Shown here piece after piece: positions 1 to 8,615 of a stretch of DNA of 54,357 nucleotides; position 1 is the first letter of the stretch, and each line of letters begins with the position of its first letter. A program made the translations under genes and the position numbers. The notes under the pieces were generated by a model. It made no database searches. It worked only from the letters and a program-made list of their open reading frames with translations, and had not been told where the DNA came from. This DNA comes from Acidobacteriota bacterium (GTDB taxonomy: Bacteria; Acidobacteriota; UBA6911). The DNA is taken from assembly GCA_003225335.1 (NCBI GenBank), contig QHZE01000460.1, positions 1 through 54,357 of the forward strand, written 5' to 3'.

Positions 1-652
1 GATCTCGTTGGAGAACACACATAACATGGCCGGCGGAACGGTATACAGCCCGGAGCAGATCGATGATATCTGCGACCATGCGCACGAGGCCGGTCTCCCC
101 GTCCACCTCGACGGGGCTCGGATCTTCAATGCCGCCGTGGCGCTCGGGACGGACGTGGCGCGGCTTTGCCGTCCTTGCGATTCCGTCATGTTCTGCCTTT
201 CAAAGGGACTGGCGGCGCCCGTGGGCTCGATGCTGCTCGGATCAGCGGAATTCATAGAACGCGCTCGCAGTATACGCAAAATGCTCGGCGGGGGAATGCG
301 GCAGGCGGGAATCCTCGCGGCGGCAGGACTGATCGCCTTGGAGAAAATGCCGGGCAGGCTTTCAGAAGACCACGAGAACGCCCGGCTCCTCGCCGGGCTT
401 CTAAGCGAGATCCCGGTGCTGGACGTGGAACCGCGTAAGGTCGCCACCAACATCGTCATAGTCCGTATTTCCCGCACCGGAATGGACAGCGGCGCGCTCG
501 GGGGCCTGCTGAAAGGGCAAGGACTTCTGGTGGGCACAGTGGATCCCCAGACCATCCGTCTCCTTACGCACCTGGATGTCTCCCGCGACCAGATCCACGA
601 GGCGGCGCAAACATTCAAGCACGTTTTAGAGAATGCTGTAATGCGTCGGTAG
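1..652 (+). CDS. Low-specificity L-threonine aldolase (C-terminal part, 5' end outside window)
   Basis: PLP-dependent fold-type I lyase expected to cleave L-threonine/allo-threonine to glycine and acetaldehyde in the cytosol. The frame is open to the window edge, so the listed TTG at base 8 is not the start. The first visible residues, ENTHNMAGGTV, match the family's core, the PLP lysine is in FCLSKGLAAPVGSML, and HLDGARIFNAA precedes it. About 217 residues are visible of a usual ~340. The stop is followed within a few bases by repeat H. Family assignment is firm; substrate preference cannot be read from the sequence. Confidence 0.9.
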   Translation, partial: ISLENTHNMAGGTVYSPEQIDDICDHAHEAGLPVHLDGARIFNAAVALGTDVARLCRPCDSVMFCLSKGLAAPVGSMLLGSAEFIERARSIRKMLGGGMRQAGILAAAGLIALEKMPGRLSEDHENARLLAGLLSEIPVLDVEPRKVATNIVIVRISRTGMDSGALGGLLKGQGLLVGTVDPQTIRLLTHLDVSRDQIHEAAQTFKHVLENAVMRR

Positions 653-776
653 CTGTGAATAAATCGGCATCCGCGTAGGGGGGACCCTATGTGGTCGCCC
701 GCCCGGCCAATCATACCGGGACTCGCGGTCGGCCACGCAGGACCGCCCCTACAAGATGTGGGTTTTTTTCAACACG
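651..776. repeat. Repeat H copy 1: ~125-bp nested inverted repeat
   Basis: The outer arms resemble CTGTGAATAAAT and TTTTTTTCAACACG. The inner arms are GTAGGGGGGACC (from 675) and GGACCGCCCCTAC (to 752), with GTGGTCGCCCGCC against GGTCGGCCAC between them. It starts at the threonine aldolase stop codon and ends in a T run, so it could act as a terminator. A second copy with the same nested plan lies at 31690-31798 and a half copy at about 29190-29227. Confidence 0.75.
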
Positions 777-796
777 TCCCCCAGTCATAGGGCGTG

Positions 797-982
797 ACTG
801 TCAAACTAGGACGCGGATGAACGCCGATCACGCGGACCGAACCCGAAGTTAGGATAACAAGATGGAAGGCATAGACAGGATAACAGGATGGACGGGATGG
901 ACGCAGGATCGAGAGGTGTCACCCCGTCCCCCCCATCCGGTAGATCCTGTAATCCTGTCCGAGAAAATCCTGTCATCCTGTC
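797..982. repeat. Repeat J: ACAGGATNACAGGATG inverted repeat block
   Basis: Left part (about 851-900) repeats AGGATAACA / GGATGG units. Right part (about 930-981) repeats ATCCTGTAATCCTGTC in reverse complement, so the block can fold on itself. A short GACGCGGATGAACGCCGAT-type unit precedes it. The block occupies the gap up to the acyl-CoA dehydrogenase start; the ORF-track start at 888 lies inside it and is therefore unlikely. No clear promoter was seen. Confidence 0.65.
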
Positions 983-995
983 GACTCGAAATCGC

Positions 996-2135
996 ATGAA
1001 CCTGGAATTTGACGAGGAACAAGGAATTCTGCGCCAGACGGTGCGGGAATTTGCCGAAGCTGAAATAGCGCCGCACAGTATGGAGTGGGATGAAGCGCAG
1101 CGCTTTCCGCTGGAAATTGTTCCCAAGCTCGCCGAGCTGGGGATCATGGGAGTGATCTTTCCGCCAGAGCTCGGCGGCAGCGGTCTCACGCATATCGACA
1201 ACGTGATCGTTGTGGAAGAATTGGCGAGAGTGGACGGGTCGATTGCCCTGTTCGTCTCGGCGCACAACTCGCTGTGCACATCCCATATTTTCATGGCCGG
1301 CAACGAGGAGCAGAGGCGCCGTTTCGTGCCCCCTCTTGCCTCGGGAGCGAAGATAGGGGCTTGGGGGCTCACCGAATCCGGCGCAGGAAGCGACGCGGGC
1401 GGCACGCAGACCACCGCGGTCAAGGATGGCAACCATTACGTCCTGAATGGATCGAAGAATTTCATCACCAACGCTTCCATAGCCGACATCTTCGTCCTCA
1501 TGGCCGTAACCACCAAGGGAGCCGGCAGCAGGGGAATATCCGCTTTCATTATCGAAAAGGGAACGCCGGGATTCTCGGCCGGAAAGAAGGAGAACAAGCT
1601 TGGCTTGCGCGCGAGCGACACCGCCAGCGTAATTCTCGAAGAGTGCAGGATTCCCAGGGAGAATCTGCTGGGCAAAGAGGGACAGGGCTTTGTCGATTCC
1701 CTTCGAGTGTTGGACGGCGGCAGAATCTCCATCGCCGCGCTCGCCGTGGGAATGGCTCAGGGCGCTTATGAAGCCTCTTTGAGATATGCCAAGGAGAGGA
1801 AACAGTTCGGCAAGCGGATAGCGGAATTTCAGGCGATCCAGTTCAAGCTGGCGGACATGGCCACGGAGATCGAGGCGGCTCGCCTCCTGACCCTGAAGGC
1901 TGCAGATCTCAAGCACAGAGCGGTCCGATCGACCAAAGAGTCCTCGATGGCGAAGCTCCTCTCCGCAGAAGTAGCCGTGCGAGTCGCAAACGAGGCCGTT
2001 CAGATTCACGGCGGCTACGGTTTCATCAAGGATTTCCCTGTGGAGAAGTACTACCGCGATGTCAAACTGTGCACGATCGGGGAAGGAACAAGCGAAATAC
2101 AGCGCATGGTGATTGCCCGGCAGATCCTCGAATAA
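996..2135 (+). CDS. Acyl-CoA dehydrogenase (short/medium-chain type)
   Basis: FAD enzyme that oxidises acyl-CoA to enoyl-CoA and passes electrons to electron-transfer flavoprotein. About 379 residues, the usual length. Seen: N-terminal helical domain, [18 protein letters not shown] in the middle beta domain, and the C-terminal [20 protein letters not shown] followed by [16 protein letters not shown], where the family's catalytic Glu and CoA-binding residues lie. The ATG at 996 (MNLEFDEEQ) fits the family N-terminus; the ORF-track start at 888 reads through repeat J. It is followed at 20 bases by meaB and then methylmalonyl-CoA epimerase, so a role in branched-chain or short-chain acyl-CoA breakdown feeding propionyl-CoA is plausible. 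Exact substrate unknown. Confidence 0.92.
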   Translation: MNLEFDEEQGILRQTVREFAEAEIAPHSMEWDEAQRFPLEIVPKLAELGIMGVIFPPELGGSGLTHIDNVIVVEELARVDGSIALFVSAHNSLCTSHIFMAGNEEQRRRFVPPLASGAKIGAWGLTESGAGSDAGGTQTTAVKDGNHYVLNGSKNFITNASIADIFVLMAVTTKGAGSRGISAFIIEKGTPGFSAGKKENKLGLRASDTASVILEECRIPRENLLGKEGQGFVDSLRVLDGGRISIAALAVGMAQGAYEASLRYAKERKQFGKRIAEFQAIQFKLADMATEIEAARLLTLKAADLKHRAVRSTKESSMAKLLSAEVAVRVANEAVQIHGGYGFIKDFPVEKYYRDVKLCTIGEGTSEIQRMVIARQILE

Positions 2136-2154
2136 TTATCCCTTCGATCCCACT

Positions 2155-3135
2155 ATGCTCCGGTCCGGCCCTAAGGATCCAGCGGTTGACCCTCGAATGC
2201 TGGAAAGGATACTCTCCGGGGACTTCCGTTCGGTGGCGCGCTTGCTGACGTGGGTGGAGAACGAAATTCCGGCAGCGACGGCGTATTTGCGCGAGCTGTT
2301 CTCGTACACGGGACGCTGCTTCGTCGCAGGAGTTACCGGCCCTCCCGGTTCCGGCAAGAGCACTCTCGTAGACCGCCTGGCGGCATATTATCGTGTCAAC
2401 GGCAAACGGTTAGGCATCCTTGCCGTAGATCCCACGAGCCCGTTTTCCGGGGGCGCAATCCTTGGAGACCGGATACGCATGCAGTCCCGTAGTGTGGATC
2501 CTGGTACATTCATCCGCAGCATGGCGACACGCGGTCACCTGGGAGGTCTGGCCCGATCGACATCCGACGCTCTGTTGGTACTGGACGCAGCCGGTTTTGA
2601 TACGGTGCTCGTTGAGACGGTGGGTGTTGGCCAGGATGAAGTGGAAATTGCCCGGACAGCGCACGTGACTCTCGTCCTTCTGGTTCCCGGGATGGGCGAT
2701 GATGTCCAGGCTATGAAGGCCGGCATCATGGAGATTGGCGATATCTTTGTAATCAACAAGGCCGACCGTCCCGGGGTCGAACGTGTGGAGACCCAAGTGA
2801 AGACCCTGCTTGCACTGGCGCGCAGGTCAGACGGTTGGGAGATGCCGGTTGTACGAACGATCGCGTCCGAAGATGCGGGCACACAGGAATGTGTGCAAGC
2901 AATTGAGAAATATCGCGATTTTTTGCGAGCCTCCGAAATTCAAAAGAGCCGCTCCGTCGAAGTCGAGAGGGAACGGCTCCTGGATCTCGTCCGTTCGCGC
3001 TCAGTGCAGCGGCTGCTTGTGGATCAGCGCATGGCGGCAAAGCTGGACGAACTGGCGCAGCGGGTCGCAGACCGGCAGGTGGATCCTTATTCCGCGGCGG
3101 AAGAGCTCTTGCGAGGTTTGGAGGTCAAGCTTTAG
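2155..3135 (+). CDS. meaB: Methylmalonyl-CoA mutase-associated GTPase MeaB (ArgK family)
   Basis: G3E-family P-loop GTPase that chaperones adenosylcobalamin loading and protects methylmalonyl-CoA mutase. Seen: Walker A GPPGSGKST near residue 62, VDPTSPFSGGAILGDRIRM (switch region), ETVGVGQDEVEIA and the guanine-specificity motif NKAD. The start is uncertain: ATG 2155 gives ~326 aa; TTG 2113 overlaps the preceding gene, and ATG 2197 is also in frame; none has a strong Shine-Dalgarno. The last codons and stop (AAGCTTTAG) run into repeat G. The neighbouring epimerase supports the pathway assignment, but the mutase subunits are not in the window. Confidence 0.92.
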   Translation: MLRSGPKDPAVDPRMLERILSGDFRSVARLLTWVENEIPAATAYLRELFSYTGRCFVAGVTGPPGSGKSTLVDRLAAYYRVNGKRLGILAVDPTSPFSGGAILGDRIRMQSRSVDPGTFIRSMATRGHLGGLARSTSDALLVLDAAGFDTVLVETVGVGQDEVEIARTAHVTLVLLVPGMGDDVQAMKAGIMEIGDIFVINKADRPGVERVETQVKTLLALARRSDGWEMPVVRTIASEDAGTQECVQAIEKYRDFLRASEIQKSRSVEVERERLLDLVRSRSVQRLLVDQRMAAKLDELAQRVADRQVDPYSAAEELLRGLEVKL

Positions 3136-3162
3136 CTTGCAGCCTGAAGGCTGAACTCCAAA
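3125..3162. repeat. Repeat G copy at meaB stop
   Basis: The sequence GCAGCCTGAAGGCTGAACTCC lies across and after the meaB stop, with AAGCTTTAGCTTGC as its left side. The same AGGCT(A/G)AAGCCTGAACTCC motif occurs as two full units at 33665-33803. Confidence 0.6.
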
Positions 3163-3197
3163 CCCGACAGATTACTCCAGATCACAGGAGTGAGGCG

Positions 3198-3608
3198 GTG
3201 TATCTCAAAATCGACCACATCGGGATCGCCGTGCGGTCCCTGGAAGCTGCCCTGAAGGTCTACTGCCAGGGATTCGGTTTGCGGACAGACCACGTCGAAG
3301 AGGTTGCGGATCAGAAAGCACGTGTGGCCACGTTGCCGGTAGGTGAAACCCGGCTGGAGCTTCTCGAAGCCATGGAAGAGGATTCACCGGTTGGCAAGTT
3401 CATCGCCAGGCGTGGAGAAGGCCTGCATCATATCTGCTTCCGGGTGGAGAATCTGGAAGAGGAATTGAAGAAATTAAAAGCGGCGGGCGTGAGGCTGATC
3501 GACGAAATGCCGCGTCCGGGCGCCAGGGACTGCCTGGTGGCCTTCATTCACCCGTCCAGTACGGGTGGAGTGCTGGTCGAGCTCTCGCAGTCGAACTCCA
3601 CAAAATGA
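3198..3608 (+). CDS. mce: Methylmalonyl-CoA epimerase (VOC fold)
   Basis: Interconverts (2S)- and (2R)-methylmalonyl-CoA between propionyl-CoA carboxylase and the mutase. 136 aa, normal for the family, with two VOC half-repeats. Candidate metal ligands are visible at H7 (KIDHIGIAV), H77/H78 (GLHHICF) and E129 (VLVELS). The start is GTG with GGAG seven bases upstream. Directly downstream of meaB in one apparent operon. Its stop codon is followed two bases later by repeat A. A glyoxalase-type VOC enzyme is the main alternative, but the length, spacing and MeaB context favour the epimerase. Confidence 0.92.
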   Translation: MYLKIDHIGIAVRSLEAALKVYCQGFGLRTDHVEEVADQKARVATLPVGETRLELLEAMEEDSPVGKFIARRGEGLHHICFRVENLEEELKKLKAAGVRLIDEMPRPGARDCLVAFIHPSSTGGVLVELSQSNSTK

Positions 3609-3790
3609 AAACCACCGATGAACACAGATGAACACAGAGCAACGCAGCCGCAACCCAAAAAATCTCACCACGAAGACACGAAGAAATCCTTTGCGATTCT
3701 TCGCGTCTTCGTGTCTTCGTGGTGAATAGGATGGAATTTGCAGTCGTGCAATTTGTCATTTTTCATTTGTCATTGGTCATTGTTCATTCG
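3609..3790. repeat. Composite repeat, order A-L-B-C, between mce and mtnP
   Basis: Module A (ACCACCGATGAACACAGATG), linker L (GCAGCCGCAACC), module B as a hairpin (CACCACGAAGACACGAAG ... CTTCGTGTCTTCGTGGTG, about 3666-3724) and module C (TTTGTCATTTTTCATTTGTC). It starts two bases after the mce stop. The same modules occur in the opposite order and orientation at 7059-7243 and 30451-30800. It fills the whole gap before the mtnP ribosome-binding region. Confidence 0.8.
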
Positions 3791-3806
3791 CAAAAATAAG
3801 GGTTCT

Positions 3807-4670
3807 ATGGAACAGGTGAGAATCGGAGTCATCGGAGGCAGCGGGTTGTACGATATGGAGGGAATTGCCGACCGATCAGAGCTCTCCATGGGGACACCGT
3901 TTGGGACGCCTTCCGACGCGTTCGTTCTCGGAACCCTGGAGGGGAAGCGCGTGGCGTTTCTCGCCCGGCACGGAAGAGGCCACCGGATCCTTCCGAGCGA
4001 GTTGAACTTTCGCGCCAACATCTACGCAATGAAGATGCTGGGTGTCGAGAGAATCCTGTCGGCGAGTGCCGTAGGATCCCTCAAACAGGAACTGGCGCCG
4101 CTGGACATTGTTCTACCGGATCAGTTCCTCGATCGAACTAGCGGGCGCATTTCCACGTTCTTTGGCGAAGGTCTCGTGGCGCACGTTTCCTTCGCCGATC
4201 CTGTCTGCCCGGAACTGATGGATCGCGTCTACCGCGCCGCGGCGGCAATCGGGATCGGCGCGAAAAAGGGGGGCACGTACGTGTGCATGGAAGGCCCGGC
4301 CTTTTCGACCAAGGCGGAATCGCACCTGTACCGGAAGTGGGGGATGGATCTCATCGGCATGACAAATCTGCAAGAGGCCAAGCTGGCTCGGGAAGCGGAG
4401 ATCTGCTACCTCACGATCGCGCTCGTGACGGATTATGACTGCTGGCACGAAGCTCACGAATCGGTGACGGCCGAAATGATTATTTCAAACTTGCAGCAAA
4501 ACAGCCGGAATGCGCAGGCCATTATCCGGCAGACGGTGCGCGACCTGCCGGACGCACGGCTATGCAAATGCAGCGAGGCCCTCAAACACGCCTTGGTCAC
4601 AGACAGACGGGCCGTCCCGGCGCAGACGCGCAAGAAGCTTGAGCACATTGTGGGCAACTACCTTTCGTAA
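3807..4670 (+). CDS. mtnP: S-methyl-5'-thioadenosine phosphorylase
   Basis: Phosphorolysis of methylthioadenosine to adenine and methylthioribose-1-phosphate (methionine salvage). 287 aa, typical of trimeric MTAP/PNP-family proteins. Seen: IGVIGGSGLYDMEG at the N-terminus (phosphate site), FLARHGRGHRILPSELNFR, MEGPAFSTKAES and GMTNLQEAKLAREAEICY. ATG 3807 fits the family N-terminus; the listed upstream extension is translated repeat C. It is followed at 10 bases by a PfkB kinase. A purine nucleoside phosphorylase role cannot be fully excluded, since MTAP/PNP specificity depends on few residues. Confidence 0.9.
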   Translation: MEQVRIGVIGGSGLYDMEGIADRSELSMGTPFGTPSDAFVLGTLEGKRVAFLARHGRGHRILPSELNFRANIYAMKMLGVERILSASAVGSLKQELAPLDIVLPDQFLDRTSGRISTFFGEGLVAHVSFADPVCPELMDRVYRAAAAIGIGAKKGGTYVCMEGPAFSTKAESHLYRKWGMDLIGMTNLQEAKLAREAEICYLTIALVTDYDCWHEAHESVTAEMIISNLQQNSRNAQAIIRQTVRDLPDARLCKCSEALKHALVTDRRAVPAQTRKKLEHIVGNYLS

Positions 4671-4680
4671 GGGGCGAAGC

Positions 4681-5589
4681 ATGAGGATTCTCGTCGTAGG
4701 TTCCGTGGCTTTGGATACGGTGAGGACACCCTTCGGATTTCGGGAGGAAATCCTGGGAGGTTCGGCGACCTATTTCAGCCTCGCCGCCAGCTACTTCACC
4801 GGCGTGAGCATAGTGGCAGTCGTCGGACAGGATTTCCCTGAGGAGCATATCGATTTTTTTCACCGAAAAGGGATCGACACTTCAGGCCTTGAACGGCAAA
4901 GCGGGAGGACCTTCCGTTGGAAGGGCGAATATGGTTTCGACCTCAACGCCGCCAGAACTCTGGATACCCAGCTCAATGTCTTCGGCAGTTTTAACCCCAG
5001 AGTCCGCGAGGAGCATCGGACTTTGAAGTTTGTGTTTCTCGGCAACATCGATCCGGACCTTCAGAGGTCGGTCCTGGAACAGATGGAACGTCCAACGCTG
5101 GTTGCCTGCGACACCATGAACTACTGGATAGAGCACAAGCGGGAGTCGTTGAAAAGGACACTCTCACAGATCGATATCCTCCTTATCAACGATGCTGAAA
5201 CGCGTCAACTGGCCGAAGAGACCAGTCTGATGAAAGCGGGACGCATTGTGCTGTCGTGGGGACCCAAGACGCTCGTGATCAAGCGCGGGGAGTACGGGGT
5301 CCTCATGCTGAGCTCAAAGTCCACATTCGGGGCGCCGGCCTTTCCGCTCGAAGACGTATCCGATCCAACTGGCGCCGGGGACTCTTTTGCGGGCGGGTTT
5401 TTGGGCTATTTGGCCGCGTGCGGGGCGACAGATGACTCTTCCTTGCGGAGGGCTATTGTTTACGGTTCCGTTATGGCATCCTTTAACGTCGGCGAGTTCG
5501 GTCCCGACCGTCTCGGCTCTCTGACGTATCCGGAAATCGAAGGGCGCTATCGGGAATTCAAGAAGATCACGCACTTTGATGACATTTAG
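4681..5589 (+). CDS. PfkB/ribokinase-family carbohydrate kinase
   Basis: ATP-dependent kinase of the ribokinase superfamily, about 302 aa. Seen: N-terminal ILVVGSVALDTV, GGSATYFSLAA, and the family signature DPTGAGDSFAGGFLGYL with its catalytic Asp near the C-terminus. The start ATG 4681 has AAGGGGCGAAG just upstream and lies 10 bases after the mtnP stop, so co-transcription is likely. The substrate is not evident; sugar or nucleoside are both possible, and linkage to mtnP hints at nucleoside or methylthioribose salvage, but that is only context. The stop overlaps the ATG of the following TPR gene by 11 bases. Confidence 0.87.
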   Translation: MRILVVGSVALDTVRTPFGFREEILGGSATYFSLAASYFTGVSIVAVVGQDFPEEHIDFFHRKGIDTSGLERQSGRTFRWKGEYGFDLNAARTLDTQLNVFGSFNPRVREEHRTLKFVFLGNIDPDLQRSVLEQMERPTLVACDTMNYWIEHKRESLKRTLSQIDILLINDAETRQLAEETSLMKAGRIVLSWGPKTLVIKRGEYGVLMLSSKSTFGAPAFPLEDVSDPTGAGDSFAGGFLGYLAACGATDDSSLRRAIVYGSVMASFNVGEFGPDRLGSLTYPEIEGRYREFKKITHFDDI

Positions 5590-7058
5590 CAGAAGATTGA
5601 ACCGCGTATTAATGCGGGCATTCGCCAGGCATGCCCACCACCTCGAAAGGCCGCGAAAGCTCCACCGGCGCCAGAATGGCGCCCTGATAACACTGCTTTT
5701 CGTTCTCGCCCAGCCCGCCGCTCATTCCCAGGGCAAGAAACTCAGCACAGAGGATGACGCGAAGATCTGGGGTGAGGCCAGGGGCTGGTTCAAGAAGGGG
5801 GAGGCATTGATTGGAACACCCAAAGAAAACAGCGACGAGCAGGCTGCATTCTTTCGCAAGGCACTGGAAGGCGGCGGCGGAGTTTGAAAAGGTACTTAAA
5901 CTCGATCCGAAGTTTGAAGGAGTTCATTTCTTGCTGGCATCCGCGTACAAATCCCTGGGCGATAGCGGCGCGGCAATCGCGGCGCTCGATGCGGGCCTTC
6001 GAAACAAGCCTAAAGACCTGGAAATGCTCAGGGCCCTGGCGTATCTGCAAATGGGGACCCGCGATGAGATGTCGGCGCTGCCCACTCTGCAACGTATTCT
6101 GGAACTCGCGCCCGCCGATCCCGGCGCCTCGATGGATCTCGCGTTGCTGTATCAGAAAAGCGGCAAGCTGGACGAAGCCCTGTTACGCTATCAGGATGTG
6201 CTTCTCCTCGATACCGGAAACTTTGCTGCGCATTACAACCTTGCGCTCATATACTGGAAGCTAAAGAAGTTCGCCAGCGCTACGGAAGAGTTGGAGCTGT
6301 GCGCTCGACAGGCGCCGGAAAACATGGATGTCCTGGAACAACTGGGCGACTTCTATGCCTTCCAAAACCAGCACGCCAAAGCCGTCGAAGCCTACAACAA
6401 GGCTCTGGCGAAAGCTCCGGCGCGCGCGTCCCTCTACTCCAAATCCGGATTCAGCCTGGCAAGCTTGAACAGGGATGACGAGGCAATTGCGGCTCTTGAA
6501 AAGGCGGTTCAGATGGATAACACCAAGGCAGAATCGCTCTATCTTCTCGGAGATCTTTACGCGGACGTGAAAAAGTACGATGAATGCATCGCAGCCTATA
6601 AGCGCGCCCTGGAACTGAATCCTCGCTTGAAGGAAGTTCATTACAATCTTGGGACGGTTTACGCAGAACGGCAGCAACTGGAAGATGCCGCGGCTGAGCT
6701 CAAGGCTGCGGTACGGCTGGATCCCGAGTACGCCTCAGCCTGGTCGAATCTGGCCATTGTGAGCGAGAAACTCGGCCTCGATGACGCCGCGATAGAGGCG
6801 TACAGGAAGGTGATCGCCCTGGGCAAGGGCCAGGCCAGCAACTACTTCCGTCTCGGGATCCTGTACGCCAAGAGGAACATGGGCGACCAGGCCGTAACAA
6901 ACCTCGCAAGGGCCATCGAGCTCGATCCCGAAACGTACCGTCAGATTCTTCGGGAGGAGATCAAGAAGGTACACTCCGCCCTCGACAGCATCCGGTATAC
7001 CGAGCCTTTCGCGCGGCTGCTGACCGGCCCGCCCCCCGCGCCTCCCCCACATCCGTAA
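5579..7058 (+). pseudogene. TPR-repeat protein with a one-base frameshift near 5870
   Basis: Two ORFs (5576-5887 and 5811-7058) together make one coherent protein. The first has a basic start, a hydrophobic signal-like stretch (GALITLLFVLAQPAAHS) and the beginning of a TPR unit ending FFRKALE. The second continues with AAAEFEKVLKLDPKF and about ten further TPR units (for example AIAALEKAVQMDNTKAESLY, AYKRALELNPRLKEVHYN), ending in a proline-rich tail. The frames join in a GGC run (GAAGGCGGCGGCGGAG), where one extra base explains the break. Likely an exported or periplasmic scaffold. It could be a sequencing indel, a genuine pseudogene or phase variation. The ATG overlaps the kinase stop. Repeat C follows the stop directly. 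Confidence 0.75.
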
Positions 7059-7243
7059 CAAATGACAAATCACAAATGAACAGTGACAAATAGAAGTCAG
7101 AAGTCCGGACAACGAACTGCGATTTGTCATTTTTCATTGGTCATTTGCCAAATCTCTCTCTGCGGGATCTGCGTCTCTGCGGTGAGATTTTTGGGTTGCG
7201 GCTATGCCGCGCCAGGTGCATCTGGGTTCATCTGTGGTCTGAT
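7059..7243. repeat. Composite repeat, order C-B-L-A, at convergent TPR/PilZ junction
   Basis: Module C begins immediately after the TPR stop (ACAAATGACAAATCACAAAT). It contains a non-palindromic core GTCAGAAGTCCGGACAACGA that is found again at 30482 onward, then B (TCTGCGTCTCTGCGGTGAG), L (GGGTTGCGGC) and A (TTCATCTGTGGT). This is the module order of 3609-3790 read on the other strand. Confidence 0.8.
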
Positions 7244-7255
7244 CTTGTGCAGTTT

Positions 7256-8572
7256 CTAACGTATCTCGAAAGAGGTGGCGGTCTCGTGGAAGACTTCACC
7301 TGTCACCGGGTCAAGCACTCTGGATTTGAGTACGTAGGTGCCTGCCGGGAGGTTCCGGGTCACTTTGAACGGGTCCAGTGGCTGCAGCTCCACATAGGAA
7401 CCAGGCGTCAGCGCCAGCGAACCGTCGGCACCCAGAGAAAAAACGGCTATTGGATTCAGGCTGGGGGCCTCCAGCCATACTTTTGCCTCAATGGTTGCCG
7501 GCGCAGCGCCCTGATTGATGATTCTGTACGAGGCCAACGAGACCGTATCGCCTGAGATGTACTTGGGACTGGCGACCTGGCAATCAACCGCCAGCGAAGG
7601 CATCCGATCATTTCGAACCAGAGGCGACTTTTCGGATGACATGGCCAGAGTGAATGACTTGACCGTCTCCCCGACGATCTCTCCGGTCACGGGATCGAGT
7701 ATGCGTGCGCTGAATTGCGCTTTCCCGCCGAGCATTCCGGGGGAAACGCGCAGCTCAACAGGCCCATACTCTTCGTCCAACCCCGGAGGGAGAACATAAA
7801 GCCCGTCGGCTCCCACGTTCCCCACAGATACGGGATTGACTCCAGGACCGGACATCCAGGTCTTCAACTCCACGCTCTGGCTCGAGTTTGACGGGTTGGA
7901 AACCCGGTAGCCGCTGACGCCAACGGTTTCGCCGGCGCCGTAGCTGTCCTTGCTCATTTGAATGTCGACGATCGCCATGCGCGCGTTTGGCTTGGACTCC
8001 GCCGCCTTGACGATCGCCTGTTCTATCCAACTTCCTTCCTCCGCTTCGGCCTCTTGCGCCGCTGCGTCCGAGGCTGTCGCACCGCCTGCGCCTGAAGCGA
8101 CACCGGAGTGGGCAGTACCCTCTCCCACCAGATAGGGAACATGCTGCGTTTGTTGCGTCTGGCTGACGGTGGTTTGGGGCGGTTCGGTGCGCGTGAATTG
8201 ACGTGATTGCCCGAAGGAAGCCTGGCTCAGGTACGCGAAGGAAAGCAGCAGCGAGGCCGCAATCCTAAGACCGATGCTCGCTTTGGCTTCCACCACGCGC
8301 AGCCCAACGTGGATGCGGTCGGTGTCGCGGCCGCGCCCAATCCACTGCACGGTGGCGTTGGCTCGGAACCTGCCGCCACTTGATACCGTAACAAGCAAAC
8401 CTTGGGTCAGTACATCCTGCTCCAGGATGACGCCCAGACCCGCCCGGCTGAAGTCGCAGCTCTCGCCGGCAATCCTGAACGGTCTGCCCTCGCGGCTGGT
8501 TCCCGTCAGCACAACCGGGAGGTGCAGCTTCGCTCTGACATTCTTTCTTGTAGTGGCTGCACTGTCGGTCAT
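7256..8572 (-). CDS. PilZ-domain membrane protein with two tandem extracytoplasmic repeats
   Basis: 438 aa. Residues ~8-95 form a PilZ domain with both c-di-GMP-contacting motifs: RKNVR (9-13, RxxxR) and DFSRAG (40-45, [D/N]xSxxG). A single hydrophobic segment at ~100-120 (IGLRIAASLLLSFAYLS) follows. After a low-complexity linker come two copies of a ~110-residue beta-rich unit, each ending in the same signature: RILDPVTGEIVGETVKSF and RVLDPVTGEVFHETATSF. Predicted topology is cytoplasmic PilZ, one membrane span, periplasmic repeats. It lies 43 bases after an FN3-LamG gene on the same strand. Start ATG 8572 has GGGAGGG upstream. The domain combination is not one I recognise; an inside-out second-messenger link to the envelope is inference. 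Confidence 0.8.
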   Translation of the reverse strand: MTDSAATTRKNVRAKLHLPVVLTGTSREGRPFRIAGESCDFSRAGLGVILEQDVLTQGLLVTVSSGGRFRANATVQWIGRGRDTDRIHVGLRVVEAKASIGLRIAASLLLSFAYLSQASFGQSRQFTRTEPPQTTVSQTQQTQHVPYLVGEGTAHSGVASGAGGATASDAAAQEAEAEEGSWIEQAIVKAAESKPNARMAIVDIQMSKDSYGAGETVGVSGYRVSNPSNSSQSVELKTWMSGPGVNPVSVGNVGADGLYVLPPGLDEEYGPVELRVSPGMLGGKAQFSARILDPVTGEIVGETVKSFTLAMSSEKSPLVRNDRMPSLAVDCQVASPKYISGDTVSLASYRIINQGAAPATIEAKVWLEAPSLNPIAVFSLGADGSLALTPGSYVELQPLDPFKVTRNLPAGTYVLKSRVLDPVTGEVFHETATSFEIR

Positions 8573-8615
8573 CGTGTCATCCCTCCCGTCAAGCCCTGGC
8601 GCCGTAAATGCCTCT

